Shown: positions 54,194 to 63,296, numbered from the stretch's first letter. The stretch: 64,000 nucleotides of DNA from Spirosoma terrae (GCF_010435915.1 NZ_JAAFZH010000004.1:1-64000); one strand, 5' to 3'. Program-made: numbers and translations. Notes: generated by a model from the sequence alone, not told the origin.

Positions 54194-54910
54194 CTAATCG
54201 GTGTGCACGGAGCTAGCTCCACTCAGACGCTGGCGCACCGAGGGTGTTCCCCGATACCGAACCTTGCTGGCGCCACTAGCTTCGACATCCAACGTACCAG
54301 AAACACTGACACTCGCATTACTCGCCCCCGAAACGTTCAGATCAGCAGTCTTAACCGGGTACGAAAACGCCTTCAGTGTGGATGCACCTGCCAAATCAGC
54401 TTCCATCTCGACTCCTTCGCCATTGAGTTCGAGATTAGATGCCCCAGACAACGTCAAATCAACCTCCCTGGCCTGAAGGGCAAACTGGCCTTTCGAAGCG
54501 CCACTTAACTGGATATCCAATTCGTTCAGGTTGTCGAATCCGTTTATGGTTGACTGACTGGCTCCAGAAAATGATACGCCACGTAGCGTGGGCATGACAA
54601 TCGTAAACGACGTTTCATACTTTCGGCTCCGCGAATTATGGTAGCGGGCGTATAAGGTTCCGTTACGTGTATACACGTCCAGATCATCCAGATTGCGACG
54701 ATCTCCTTCAGCAATAATCTGAAACTCAGAACCAGCCTGCACCCTAATGATAAAGGCACTTCCCATATCGAGTCGGTCGAAGTTGGTCATACCAAAAGTT
54801 CGTTTGTCATCCTGATAAGGGCCAACATCCTCTCTCTGCAGGCCGCAGGATACAGAAGCAACCAGGATTAAAACAGTACAGATTAGCTGAAATAAATAAG
54901 TGCGTTTCAT
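54194..54910 (-). CDS. GIN-domain (DUF2807) lipoprotein
   Basis: 238 residues from the ATG at 54910, which starts a lipoprotein signal (MKRTYLFQLICTVLILVASV, then SCG). The rest is a head-GIN-type beta-helix in which the motif SGAS or AGAS recurs about every 20-25 residues (LSGASKG, LSGASNL, LAGASTL, VSGASNA, ASGASKV, LSGASSV). Such proteins are common in Bacteroidetes, probably sit at the outer membrane and have no established activity. An upstream ATG at 54934 would give a poorer signal and is rejected. Confidence 0.85.
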   Translation of the reverse strand: MKRTYLFQLICTVLILVASVSCGLQREDVGPYQDDKRTFGMTNFDRLDMGSAFIIRVQAGSEFQIIAEGDRRNLDDLDVYTRNGTLYARYHNSRSRKYETSFTIVMPTLRGVSFSGASQSTINGFDNLNELDIQLSGASKGQFALQAREVDLTLSGASNLELNGEGVEMEADLAGASTLKAFSYPVKTADLNVSGASNASVSVSGTLDVEASGASKVRYRGTPSVRQRLSGASSVHTD

Positions 54911-55025
54911 GATGTAAGTAAAATTGATGCTCAAAGTCGAGTGGCCTACTATCCACCCATGCTATACAGACATCTGATTCGAACCTTACCCCTACGTTGC
55001 TCTTATTATTTTTCAACAAAATAGA

Positions 55026-55081
55026 AACCACAGAGAACACAAAGAATAGATTTCAGTCAACACTCTGTATCCTCTGTGGTT
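55026..55081. repeat. Hairpin with 9-nt word arms (CACAGAG type)
   Basis: Outer arms AACCACAGAG and CTCTGTGGTT are perfect. The left arm continues with the 9-mer AACACAAAG and the right arm is CTCTGTATC then CTCTGTGGT, so both arms are tandem words of 9 nt. It lies 40 bp after the stop of the STN-repeat gene and upstream of the GIN gene. I recognise the word family as one dispersed in many bacterial genomes; no search was run. Confidence 0.65.
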
Positions 55082-55120
55082 CATTTAAACTCCTGGCTAC
55101 CAGAAGAATCGTAATTAGTT

Positions 55121-56974
55121 CTATGGATTCCCGAACCGCAAACCGACCTGAAAACCGACCCAGCCCCAGTGATAGCTATTACTCCGTTGCGGTAAATAGT
55201 CATGAAACAACGCGAAGGTCGGCTGCATGAGTGGCGGCACAGTCGGGTCTTCGCTGAAATACCAGTTGACGGTGGGACCAAAGGCGAGCGAAACATGACG
55301 ATTCAGTTTTGTTTCTACCGTTGGACTAAAGCGAATGTGCTGATTCCAGTCGTTGAAATTGGTCGGCAAATAGAACAAATGGCTGGCCGTAAGCTCCAGG
55401 CCTAACAGCGTTCGGGAGGATAATCTAAACGCTGTTCCAATTCCGTAACCAGCACTTAGCTGCGGACTACCCGGCCGGTCGAAGCTTGTTCCGGCGGTAA
55501 GGATATTATAGAACTGCCGCACCCCCGTTCGATACGTAACGTTGAGCAGGTTAACCTCATTCGTCGACACCTCAACCCGACGATACCCGCCTTTCCGAAC
55601 ATGACTAAGCAAACCGAATGGCACATTGCCGGCTGAATCGGCCAGGTTGATCAGGCCAATCTGATGCCCCCCCGTAATTCGTCGGGCGCGGTTGAGGATA
55701 CCACTGATCTGCCACCCATGCACATCCTGACGAGCTACATTAAGAATACCGGCAATCTGAACGCCAGTCAACGTCTGACCCGCTACGTTCATCAGGCCGC
55801 CAATCTGAACCATACCGCGTTGCTCGCCGAGCGTTGTATTGAATAGCCCGCCCACCTGAACCCCACGCGCATTCTTCATATTCACGTTAAATAAACCGCC
55901 CGCCTGAAAACCGCTAACGGAACCACCGTTTACGTTAAAAAGGCCGCCAATCTGTGTACCAATAACCTCTCTACCGACCAGGTTACCTAAACCACCCGCC
56001 TGAAAGCCATAAACGTCTGCCTGAACCAGGTTTAGCAGCCCACCCACCTCAAACGAACGAACCCCAAACGAATAACCGGCCAGCATATTGACCGAAATCC
56101 GGTTAACAATTCGGCCACTTAGCCGGTGGTTGGTTCCGATATACGGCACAAACGACACCTGCCAATCCCGATACAAGGTATCCCGACTCAGGTTTATATC
56201 GTGAACGGCCTGCTGAGCCGATACGAACAGATTCATAATACTCATTCGTCCTCGATCGAGCAGCGAGGGTTTTGACTCAGGTGTCGAATCAGGGACTACG
56301 GCTGGCATCGAAACAGAAACAGACGCCAGCGGATCGGCGGGTCGGGTTGTATCTTCGGTTCTACGTATCGGTAAAGCTGCCACCGAAACCTGAGGAGGTA
56401 AGGGTTTTAATCGGACGTTTACTGAGTGCGTGAATTTACCACGTATCGTCACGCTCTCACCTACGTAAGCCTGTTTACGCACGTCCAACCGAATCACAGG
56501 GATATCGGTGGGCAGTTTAATCCGGTAATAGCCAAATGGATTGCTGACCGTAGAAGCCAGTGTTGTTTTTTCAAAAATACTGGCCTGACCGATTCGCTCC
56601 CCCGTTTGCTCATCCAGTATGTAGCCGTCCAACAGCAGACTTTTAGGAGCCGGATCAGGTTGGTCGGCTTTTAGCAGAATAAGGTGATTACCCCGCGATT
56701 TGACCGTAACGCTATTCGCAAACAGCTGACTCAATACTTGCCGAACTGGTGCATTCGTTAATCGAATGGAAACCAGCGCATTTCCATCGATGTGGGACGG
56801 GCTGTACGCAAACTCAAAACGGCCCGCACTGCTGATCTGACGAAGGGCATCTTCCAGTCGTTGATTACGAATATCAACCGAAATAATACGTTCCAGAGGG
56901 GGCGTTCCCTGCGCTTGCAGGCAGTGACTGAGAACGGAACAAAAAAGAATTGTAAAAAAATAACGTATTGACAT
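55121..56974 (-). CDS. STN-domain surface protein with 16-residue repeats
   Basis: 617 residues. Signal peptide at 1-21, STN (secretin/TonB short N-terminal) domain at about 28-100 (RIISVDIRNQRLEDALRQIS), then a CarboxypepD_reg-like domain at about 113-192 (LLDGYILDEQTGERIGQASI). Residues about 305-446 hold nine copies of a 16-residue unit with pattern GxQxGGLxN (GFQAGGLGN, GTQIGGLFN, GFQAGGLFN, GVQVGGLFN, MVQIGGLMN, GVQIAGILN, GWQISGILN), as in LA_2272-type surface-repeat proteins. A C-terminal part (about 480-617) looks like outer-membrane strands. There is no TonB plug or receptor barrel. It is third in an ECF sigma/FecR operon and is likely the outer-membrane signal input for FecR. Confidence 0.8.
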   Translation of the reverse strand: MSIRYFFTILFCSVLSHCLQAQGTPPLERIISVDIRNQRLEDALRQISSAGRFEFAYSPSHIDGNALVSIRLTNAPVRQVLSQLFANSVTVKSRGNHLILLKADQPDPAPKSLLLDGYILDEQTGERIGQASIFEKTTLASTVSNPFGYYRIKLPTDIPVIRLDVRKQAYVGESVTIRGKFTHSVNVRLKPLPPQVSVAALPIRRTEDTTRPADPLASVSVSMPAVVPDSTPESKPSLLDRGRMSIMNLFVSAQQAVHDINLSRDTLYRDWQVSFVPYIGTNHRLSGRIVNRISVNMLAGYSFGVRSFEVGGLLNLVQADVYGFQAGGLGNLVGREVIGTQIGGLFNVNGGSVSGFQAGGLFNVNMKNARGVQVGGLFNTTLGEQRGMVQIGGLMNVAGQTLTGVQIAGILNVARQDVHGWQISGILNRARRITGGHQIGLINLADSAGNVPFGLLSHVRKGGYRRVEVSTNEVNLLNVTYRTGVRQFYNILTAGTSFDRPGSPQLSAGYGIGTAFRLSSRTLLGLELTASHLFYLPTNFNDWNQHIRFSPTVETKLNRHVSLAFGPTVNWYFSEDPTVPPLMQPTFALFHDYLPQRSNSYHWGWVGFQVGLRFGNP

Positions 56975-57017
56975 GGTGGGTACTTTTCACGCAAGACACC
57001 TATTCTGATGGTTGCCC

Positions 57018-58109
57018 CTACTTCTGACAGCCAGCCCCGTCCAGAATAACTTGTTTTCCTTCGTGCCGGACTCGCAGACTGAGCGATTCGGCCGTGATGT
57101 CGATAACAGCGTTTAACGGCGTATTATCGAAACGGGTGTTCAATAAACAGCTGCCTATTTTATCGTTGGCCAGTCGTATATCCGCATCGTAGACCTGATT
57201 CAACGTTTTCACTACGTCGCGTAATGGTTCATTATCAAACACAAGCAGACCCGTTTTGTAGGCAAAAACATTCGCCGTCTGCTGCAACGATCTACGTATC
57301 GTATCGGCTGAAGCGTCAAAGGTTGCCTGCTGATTTGGTGTTAACAATACGGCTTTTTGCTTACTGGCAAACCGTACTTTCCCGGTTTTTACAGCCACAC
57401 TGACATTACGATCATAAGCCCGCACATTAAACGATGTGCCAAGTACCTGTACCGATGTTTGCCCGGCCTGTATCCGAAATGGACGCTGCGGATCGGGCAT
57501 CACATCGAAAAAAGCCTCACCAGTCAACGCTACGTCCCGATGCTCCTCGGTAAACTCTGTGGGATAACGAAGGGTAGAGTGTCGATTTAGCCTGATGGTT
57601 GTTCCATCGGGCAGCACACGATCCAGAGGTTGGTCGGTGGTACGTACCGTGATAAAGGCTTTTGCGGTTTTAGGTTCGTGCAGGAACCGGAAAGCCGACC
57701 AGCCAACCCCTATTGCTACGATCAGCACAGCCGCTACCCGCCAGAGAGAACTCCCCCAGAATGACTGATTGCTACGTATCGGCGGGGCTTGTGTCTGTGG
57801 TTGCTCGTCCCGCAGAACAGGCATCGGTTTCACGACCGGATCGGCCTGGGTTTCCGTTTTTTTATCCGCAGACCGCATTTTTTGCTGAACGGACAACCAG
57901 GCAGCATCCGTGTCGATGGGTGAAGCATCAGCAGGCGTAGCGGTTTGCCAAATACGGTCGAACGCAGCAAAATCGTCCTGGGTAGGCTCATCTGGGGCCG
58001 AATCCTGGCTAACAAGCCACTGCTGCACCCGGGCCGACTCGCCAGGGTCGGTCTCGCCTGCCAGAAATTTCGCCAGCAGAGCGTCGTCTATGGGTCGTTG
58101 ATTGGCCAT
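57018..58109 (-). CDS. FecR-family anti-sigma factor
   Basis: 363 residues from the ATG at 58109 (MANQRPIDDALLAKFLAGET), preferred over 58133 because it leaves a 2-bp gap to the sigma gene. The cytoplasmic N-terminus contains the anti-sigma helices; one membrane helix lies at about 122-140 (WRVAAVLIVAIGVGWSAF). The periplasmic FecR domain follows (VRTTDQPLDRVLPDGTTI, TLRYPTEFTEEHRDVALTGE, AFFDVMPDPQRPFRI), then a DUF4974-like C-terminal STN-type region (LRDVVKTLNQVYDADIRLAN). It should hold and release the ECF sigma factor in response to the STN protein downstream. Confidence 0.92.
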   Translation of the reverse strand: MANQRPIDDALLAKFLAGETDPGESARVQQWLVSQDSAPDEPTQDDFAAFDRIWQTATPADASPIDTDAAWLSVQQKMRSADKKTETQADPVVKPMPVLRDEQPQTQAPPIRSNQSFWGSSLWRVAAVLIVAIGVGWSAFRFLHEPKTAKAFITVRTTDQPLDRVLPDGTTIRLNRHSTLRYPTEFTEEHRDVALTGEAFFDVMPDPQRPFRIQAGQTSVQVLGTSFNVRAYDRNVSVAVKTGKVRFASKQKAVLLTPNQQATFDASADTIRRSLQQTANVFAYKTGLLVFDNEPLRDVVKTLNQVYDADIRLANDKIGSCLLNTRFDNTPLNAVIDITAESLSLRVRHEGKQVILDGAGCQK

Positions 58110-58111
58110 GA

Positions 58112-58732
58112 TCAGGAGTGGCCCAGTAGCCACGTCAATAGTATAATTGGTAAATAGTCGCTCAATTCTGTTCGTAAGATACGGAGAGCTTTTCCAATCT
58201 GATTTTCGACGGTTTTGATCGAAATACCCAGCTGGTCGGCAATTTCCTGATATTTTAATTCCTCAAACCGGCTCAATGTAAACACCAGCCGACACTGTTC
58301 GGGCAGTTTTTGAATAGCCACCTGCACACGCCCGGACAGTTCGTCGCCCAGGATTGCCTGTACGGGCGATTCGACCGATGCTTCGGCCGTGTAGAGCGTA
58401 TGCTGTCGATGTTCTTCCCGAATGGCGAAATGTTTTATTCGATTCAAACAACGGTTATGGACGGCCCGAAATAGATATGATTTCAATGAAATGGAAATGA
58501 TTAGCCCGTCGCGTTTCTCCCAAAACGCTAAAAACATAGCCTGAACCTCTTCTTCGGCATCATCGGCATCGGGCAGAAATTGGCGCGCATACCGACACAA
58601 GGGTGCATAAAACTGCCGAAAAACAGTCTCAAATACACGCTCGTCGCCCTGCCGGATAGCCGTTACTACGTCCTGCTCAGTTGGTTGCACTGACTTATGT
58701 GGATGAATGATAGGAAGCGACAAAGCTATCAT
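58112..58732 (-). CDS. ECF-type RNA polymerase sigma factor
   Basis: 206 residues with sigma70 region 2 (FRQFYAPLCRYARQFL, EEEVQAMFLAFWEKRD, SLKSYLFRAVHNRCLNRIKH) and region 4 (LPEQCRLVFTLSRFEELKYQ, EIADQLGISIKTVENQIGKA). First gene of the sigma-FecR-STN operon. It probably autoactivates its own operon after FecR releases it, and may have other targets not visible here. Confidence 0.93.
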   Translation of the reverse strand: MIALSLPIIHPHKSVQPTEQDVVTAIRQGDERVFETVFRQFYAPLCRYARQFLPDADDAEEEVQAMFLAFWEKRDGLIISISLKSYLFRAVHNRCLNRIKHFAIREEHRQHTLYTAEASVESPVQAILGDELSGRVQVAIQKLPEQCRLVFTLSRFEELKYQEIADQLGISIKTVENQIGKALRILRTELSDYLPIILLTWLLGHS

Positions 58733-58825
58733 TTTCGCTGCAAATACACTTGTTCAGCACTATGACACCTAGTTATCGGTTCCCCCCTACGCCAGTTAAA
58801 AAAGATTTTGGAGCACTGGCCTTTA

Positions 58826-59464
58826 CTACGTATTTCGGCTGGCAAACTTGATTAATCGTTCATCGATTAACTGCGTGATCATCGTAAAATCGTCGGGTCG
58901 TTCGTGATAATCCAACTGATTGACATCAATAATGAGTAACTCCCCGCTCCGATACGTCCGTACAAACTCTTCGTAGAGTTTGTTCAAACTTTCCAGGTAA
59001 TCATCACTAATCGCTTTTTCGAACGAGCGGCCCCGCTTACGAATCTGCCTGCGTAGTTTAGGCAAATCGGCCCGCAAATAAATCATCAGATCGGGCGGAT
59101 GAACCAGGCTGATCATATTCTCAAATACGTTTCGATACGTTTGATAGTCGCGGTCACTTAACGTACCGATCTGGTGAAGATTTCGGGCAAAAATAGACGC
59201 ATCTTCATAGATGGTCCGATCCTGAATAATGGATCGATGATCTTCTTTAGCCACCGTTAATACCCGACGCATTTGCGCAAACCGGCTATTCAGGAAGTAA
59301 ATCTGAAGATTGAAAGCCCAGCGACGCATATCATTGTAAAAATCAGCCAGATAAGGATTGTCGTCAACGGCTTCATACAAAACCTCCCAATTATAATGTC
59401 TGGCTAACAGACTGGCTAACGTCGTTTTTCCTGCTCCGATATTTCCAGTAATGGCGATGTGCAT
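58826..59464 (-). CDS. Deoxynucleoside kinase (dGK/dAK type)
   Basis: 212 residues from the ATG at 59464 (MHIAITGNIGAGKTTLASLL), chosen because the P-loop begins directly there; the frame to 59500 only adds a hydrophobic leader. Motifs: P-loop GNIGAGKTT, the substrate-side EAVDDNPYLADFYNDM, the DRx segment SIIQDRTIYEDASIFAR, and the lid with RKRGRSFEKAI. It phosphorylates deoxynucleosides in salvage; which base cannot be told by eye. Single gene, divergent from trhO. Confidence 0.9.
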   Translation of the reverse strand: MHIAITGNIGAGKTTLASLLARHYNWEVLYEAVDDNPYLADFYNDMRRWAFNLQIYFLNSRFAQMRRVLTVAKEDHRSIIQDRTIYEDASIFARNLHQIGTLSDRDYQTYRNVFENMISLVHPPDLMIYLRADLPKLRRQIRKRGRSFEKAISDDYLESLNKLYEEFVRTYRSGELLIIDVNQLDYHERPDDFTMITQLIDERLIKFASRNT

Positions 59465-59607
59465 ACGTAATGATAATGCTAAACGTAATGAATAGAACAC
59501 GTAACAAATAAAGCAATCGCTTTAAAACAAGCTAGAGAAACTCACTAAACGCGAAACGGGTAAACGCAAACCTTCCTGTTATGGAACGAACTTGACCAAA
59601 ATGGGTT

Positions 59608-59615
59608 TATTTTTG
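59608..59615 (+). promoter_or_regulatory. Candidate -7 element for trhO
   Basis: TATTTTTG fits the TAnnTTTG consensus 70 bp upstream of the trhO ATG. The nearest TTG lies only 13 nt upstream, so the -33 element is not convincing. Confidence 0.3.
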
Positions 59616-59685
59616 CAGTAAATTTCAGTTAATGAGTGTGCACAGAGACCACTGATCAGTCATTAACGCTTTTCCTGTTTGACAA

Positions 59686-60660
59686 ATGAAACCGTACCGC
59701 GTTCTTCTGTATTATATCTATTCGCCGATCGAAAATCCGGAGCAATATCGCGAGGAACATCACTTGCTGTGTCTTCAACTCAATTTGCTTGGCCGGATAA
59801 TAGTAGCTCCAGAGGGATTAAATGGCACTGTATCGGGTCTGTCAGCCGATTGTGACGCCTATATGGCTACGCTCCAGGCCGATCCTCGGTTTGCCGGAGT
59901 CGAGTTTAAAATTGATGAGTCAGACAAGCACACGTTTCAGAAACTACACGTTCGGGTCAAAAACGAAATTGTTCACTCTGAATTTCCCGTTGACCCGTTA
60001 AAACAAACAGGCATTTACGTTGAGCCCGACGAATTTAAGAACCTGAAAAACGATCCGGACGTCGTGCTGGTTGATATGCGTTCCAACTATGAGCATTCAG
60101 TAGGGAAATTCAAGGGAGCCATTACTTTCGATATGGAAAACCTGCGTGAGCTGCCCGAGCATATTCAGGAAATTGAGCATCTGAAAGGATCCAATAAGAA
60201 GATCATTACGTATTGCACAGGCGGCATCAAGTGTGAAAAAGCCTCGGCTTACCTTATTTCGCAGGGTTTCGATAATGTGTATCAGCTTCATGGCGGTATC
60301 ATTAAATACGGCATTGAAGCGGGTGGTGAAGATTTCGATGGCGAATGCTACGTATTCGACAACCGCGTAACGGTTCCGGTCAATCACGTGAACCCGACCG
60401 TTGTATCGACCTGCCTTCGGTGTGGCACATCAACCAGTCGCATGGTAAACTGCGCCAGTCCGGCCTGCAATAACCATTTTACCCTCTGCGAAGCCTGTGG
60501 AGCAGCGCATCAGGGTACCTGCACGGATGCCTGTAAGGAAGATCCGAACCTGCGCGCGTATGACGGCACGGGATATTACGGCAAAGAAACGCTAACGTAT
60601 TCGCCCCTGCAAGGCTTCAAAAGTCGGCAGGGTCAACCGTTGACTATTTCATTAGAGTAG
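59686..60660 (+). CDS. trhO: tRNA uridine(34) 5-hydroxylase TrhO (rhodanese family)
   Basis: 324 residues, normal length. The N-terminal acylphosphatase-like domain reads ILLYYIYSPIENPEQYREEH and IIVAPEGLNGTVSGLSADCD. The central rhodanese domain reads VVLVDMRSNYEHSVGKFKGA and has the catalytic cysteine in ITYCTGGIKCEKASAYLIS. The C-terminal region carries several CxxC pairs (STCLRCGTSTSRMVNC; CEACGAAHQG), probably a zinc site. TrhO hydroxylates U34 of certain tRNAs in an oxygen-dependent reaction using prephenate-pathway-independent chemistry in known members. Confidence 0.94.
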   Translation: MKPYRVLLYYIYSPIENPEQYREEHHLLCLQLNLLGRIIVAPEGLNGTVSGLSADCDAYMATLQADPRFAGVEFKIDESDKHTFQKLHVRVKNEIVHSEFPVDPLKQTGIYVEPDEFKNLKNDPDVVLVDMRSNYEHSVGKFKGAITFDMENLRELPEHIQEIEHLKGSNKKIITYCTGGIKCEKASAYLISQGFDNVYQLHGGIIKYGIEAGGEDFDGECYVFDNRVTVPVNHVNPTVVSTCLRCGTSTSRMVNCASPACNNHFTLCEACGAAHQGTCTDACKEDPNLRAYDGTGYYGKETLTYSPLQGFKSRQGQPLTISLE

Positions 60661-60689
60661 TAAGCCAACTGGCATTTATCATATTCCCC

Positions 60690-60737
60690 AAAAGGGCCAA
60701 AACGTGTCATCGAGTGCTGGCATATTTTGGCCCTTTT
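60690..60737 (+). terminator. Rho-independent terminator of trhO
   Basis: Arms AAAAGGGCCAAAA and TTTTGGCCCTTTT with a 22-nt loop and a further T at the end, 30 bp after the stop. Confidence 0.85.
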
Positions 60738-60870
60738 TGTTGTATCTGGGATTGAGTAAACGGTCAGATTGGCACTTGCTTGACATAGCTATTTTTACGT
60801 CTTTTGGCACCCATATTCGCGTGTTCATTTCTGGGTATTTATTCCTACCGATTAGCTCACTAAGAAACTC

Positions 60871-61776
60871 ATGAAAAGTCTGCTTGTTGTACTTATGCTG
60901 TGCGTCCAGCTGGCAATGGCTCAGTCGTTTACGGCCGAAACCAGCGATATCTATGTAGGCGAGTCCAATACCGAATTCTACGGATCTATAAACATACTGT
61001 CGGGGACGTTAAAAAAATCGGACAAACTGGCTATCTATGCGGAAACGGGCAGAAAATTTTCCGCCACCATCACGAAGATGAGTTTGCTGGATCAACCAAA
61101 AAAAGAAGTCAATGAAGTCCAATCTGGTAGCGTCGCTTTTATTGAGTTCAAAACAACCGACGATGCCACCACGGGAAAAGATTATCTGCGGAAAGGCTAC
61201 AAAGTTTATCCGTATACGTTCAACCCTGTAGAAAAATCGGCTCCTATTTCGAGTACTACGTCCAAAGGAAACTTTAGTTGTACGCTGGATGGAAAACCGT
61301 TTACGGCAAAAGTGGCTTACAAAGGCGCTTCTCTATTCAGGAAAGGGGTTAAAAACTATACAGAGAAACCGTATCTGCAACTTCAGTTTTCGTCCACAAT
61401 GTCGCCCGACGACCGCGTGCTGACCATTCAGATTTTCAACCCGAAAGAATCTCCGTTTACCTACACGGTTAAGGATATGGAAGTGAATTTCTCCGGTGCT
61501 ACTGACGGCAAAGCCGATCACACCACACTGTTTGGCTTTGTGAACGGAAAGGGGGATACTGCTTTCAAAGTTGAGATCACTAAGTGGCAAACGGGCGCCG
61601 ACAAAGCAACCATTTCCGGGAAAGTAAGCGGCAAGCTTAACGAGATAAAACTGTTGGGTACTGCCCGCACCTACAATACATTTGAAAATGGTACGTTCGA
61701 AAACATTGAGGTTGAGCTAATTAAAAATCAACCTGACCTAAAGCAGATGATGAAAGAGGCTGGTGCTAAATTTTAA
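60871..61776 (+). CDS. Secreted protein with EF-Tu domain-2-like N-terminal segment
   Basis: 301 residues with a signal peptide (MKSLLVVLMLCVQLAMAQ). Residues about 22-100 follow the pattern of the translation-factor domain-2 beta-barrel: FYGSINILSGTLKKSDKLAI, FSATITKMSLLDQPKKEVNE, VQSGSVAFIEFK. The C-terminal 170 residues form a beta-rich domain (GNFSCTLDGKPFTAKVAYKG, LQFSSTMSPDDRVLTIQIF, KVSGKLNEIKLLGT) of a kind seen in small Bacteroidetes secreted proteins. There is no GTPase. I do not recognise the whole protein; function unknown, location periplasm or surface. Confidence 0.7.
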   Translation: MKSLLVVLMLCVQLAMAQSFTAETSDIYVGESNTEFYGSINILSGTLKKSDKLAIYAETGRKFSATITKMSLLDQPKKEVNEVQSGSVAFIEFKTTDDATTGKDYLRKGYKVYPYTFNPVEKSAPISSTTSKGNFSCTLDGKPFTAKVAYKGASLFRKGVKNYTEKPYLQLQFSSTMSPDDRVLTIQIFNPKESPFTYTVKDMEVNFSGATDGKADHTTLFGFVNGKGDTAFKVEITKWQTGADKATISGKVSGKLNEIKLLGTARTYNTFENGTFENIEVELIKNQPDLKQMMKEAGAKF

Positions 61777-61797
61777 CGGATCACATCCAGGGCTTTG

Positions 61798-62754
61798 CTA
61801 GTCGAGTCTACTGCCACCGGTAAATACGTCCCGCACCCGGTAGGTCGTCTTTCCCTCCGATTCGAAATAAGTACGCATCTGCATTTCAGCAATCAGCCCA
61901 AAGGCCAGTAGCATTAGCCCCGCTAACACGAGTACAGCTATCAGTATGAGCCAGTTAACGGCAACAGTTGGTTGATTTACCACCAAACGTATTAGCAAAT
62001 AAAAACCGGTAACAACCCCAGTCAGTATAGAAAAAGTTGCCACTGGTGCAAACAAACGCATTGGTCGATGGAAATAGCGCTGGAGAAAAAGCACGACCAG
62101 AAGATCTGCCAGGACCTTTCCTACCCGACCCAGGCCATACTTCGACACGCCGTGAACCCGAGGGTGATGCTGCACATCCATCTGCGTCATTCTGGCTCCC
62201 TGCATAGCCGCTAATACCGGAATAAACCGGTGCAATTCACCATATAACCCGAGTTGCTGTGCTACGTTCCGACGAAATACTTTCAGCGTACATCCGTAAT
62301 CTTTTAGGTGCACTCCCGTAAACCAGCGTATCATGGCATTAGCGAATCGACTGGGTATTTTACGTAATACAACGCCATCCTGCCGGTTCGCCCGATTTCC
62401 AGCCACTACATCCCAATTTCCCGATTCAGCAAGATGCAGCATCCGGGGAATATCGGCCGGATCATTTTGCAAATCACCGTCTAACGTAATAACATAATCA
62501 CCCATAGCAGCGGCAATACCAGCCGCCATCGCAGTCGTTTGTCCATAGTTTCTGGCCAGCACGATGAGCTTTGTATGTCCATCAGCCGCCTTCTTGACGG
62601 CCTCTACGGTCCTGTCGCGTGAGCCGTCGTCGACCAGAATCAATTCATAACGTAGCGCTTGAAGGGATTCCCGAATCCGTTCCAGCAACGGGGGAATGTT
62701 ATCCGCTTCATGATATAACGGTATAACAATTGAAATGAGCCCATGATACGTCAT
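61798..62754 (-). CDS. GT2 glycosyltransferase (DPM1/ArnC-like) with membrane anchor
   Basis: 318 residues. GT-A fold at 1-215: SIVIPLYHEADNIPPLLERI, LVDDGSRDRTVEAVK, MAAGIAAAMGDYVITLDGDL (acidic D-x-D-like metal site) and QNDPADIPRML. Two C-terminal helices at about 235-258 and 270-292 anchor it, followed by a charged tail. Such enzymes transfer a sugar from a nucleotide sugar to a polyprenyl phosphate or glycolipid. It overlaps the GNAT gene before it by 4 bp and so is translationally coupled. Confidence 0.92.
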   Translation of the reverse strand: MTYHGLISIVIPLYHEADNIPPLLERIRESLQALRYELILVDDGSRDRTVEAVKKAADGHTKLIVLARNYGQTTAMAAGIAAAMGDYVITLDGDLQNDPADIPRMLHLAESGNWDVVAGNRANRQDGVVLRKIPSRFANAMIRWFTGVHLKDYGCTLKVFRRNVAQQLGLYGELHRFIPVLAAMQGARMTQMDVQHHPRVHGVSKYGLGRVGKVLADLLVVLFLQRYFHRPMRLFAPVATFSILTGVVTGFYLLIRLVVNQPTVAVNWLILIAVLVLAGLMLLAFGLIAEMQMRTYFESEGKTTYRVRDVFTGGSRLD

Positions 62755-63296
62755 ACCTGATTGGAATTACGAACGAACGGCTCACGTAGTGGTTTACTCA
62801 TGATGTAATCATTCATCCAGTAAGACCCAATGGCGATGTCCTCTTCCCGTACTACGCGAAACCCCTGTTTCTGATAAAAATGGAGGGCTTTGTTGAACCG
62901 ATTGACGTTCAACTGCAACTCTTCCGCTCCCAATTCCTGACATCGCTGCTCTATTTCCTGAATCAGCAATTTGCCGTAGCCACTACCCTGGGTGGCCGGA
63001 AGCACGTAAATTTTATGCAGTTTATAAATTTTAGTATCGGCCACGTAGGGCGCAAAAGCCGCAAATCCACGTAGCACAGGTTTCGCTTCCCCTTCGTCGA
63101 CCTCCAGCAAAACAAACGTATGGCCCATCCTAGTCATCTGTTCCAGAAGCGCTTCGGGCGAATACATGGCGGCAAACATATACTCAATCTGATCGGGTTC
63201 TAATATGGACCGATAGGTTGGCTCCCAGATTTGTTCCTGCAACTGGATGATAGTCGGTATGTCTTCAGGACTGGCGGTACGAAGTTTAGTCGACAC
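62751..63296 (-). CDS. GNAT-family N-acetyltransferase
   Basis: 181 residues with the GNAT order: RTASPEDIPTIIQLQEQIW, YKLHKIYVLPATQGSGYGKL (acetyl-CoA-binding QxxGxG) and LQLNVNRFNKALHFYQKQGF. The acyl acceptor is unknown. Translationally coupled to the glycosyltransferase, so it may modify the same sugar or a neighbouring metabolite. Confidence 0.9.
   Translation of the reverse strand: MSTKLRTASPEDIPTIIQLQEQIWEPTYRSILEPDQIEYMFAAMYSPEALLEQMTRMGHTFVLLEVDEGEAKPVLRGFAAFAPYVADTKIYKLHKIYVLPATQGSGYGKLLIQEIEQRCQELGAEELQLNVNRFNKALHFYQKQGFRVVREEDIAIGSYWMNDYIMSKPLREPFVRNSNQV

Noticed and set aside
54203..54508. 101-residue plus-strand open frame antisense to the GIN lipoprotein
   Set aside because: It arises from the repetitive SGAS-coding sequence on the other strand.
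55026..55081. Possible CRISPR-like repeat because of the palindromic periodic words
   Set aside because: Only one hairpin, units of 9 nt and no spacers; no CRISPR array exists in the window.
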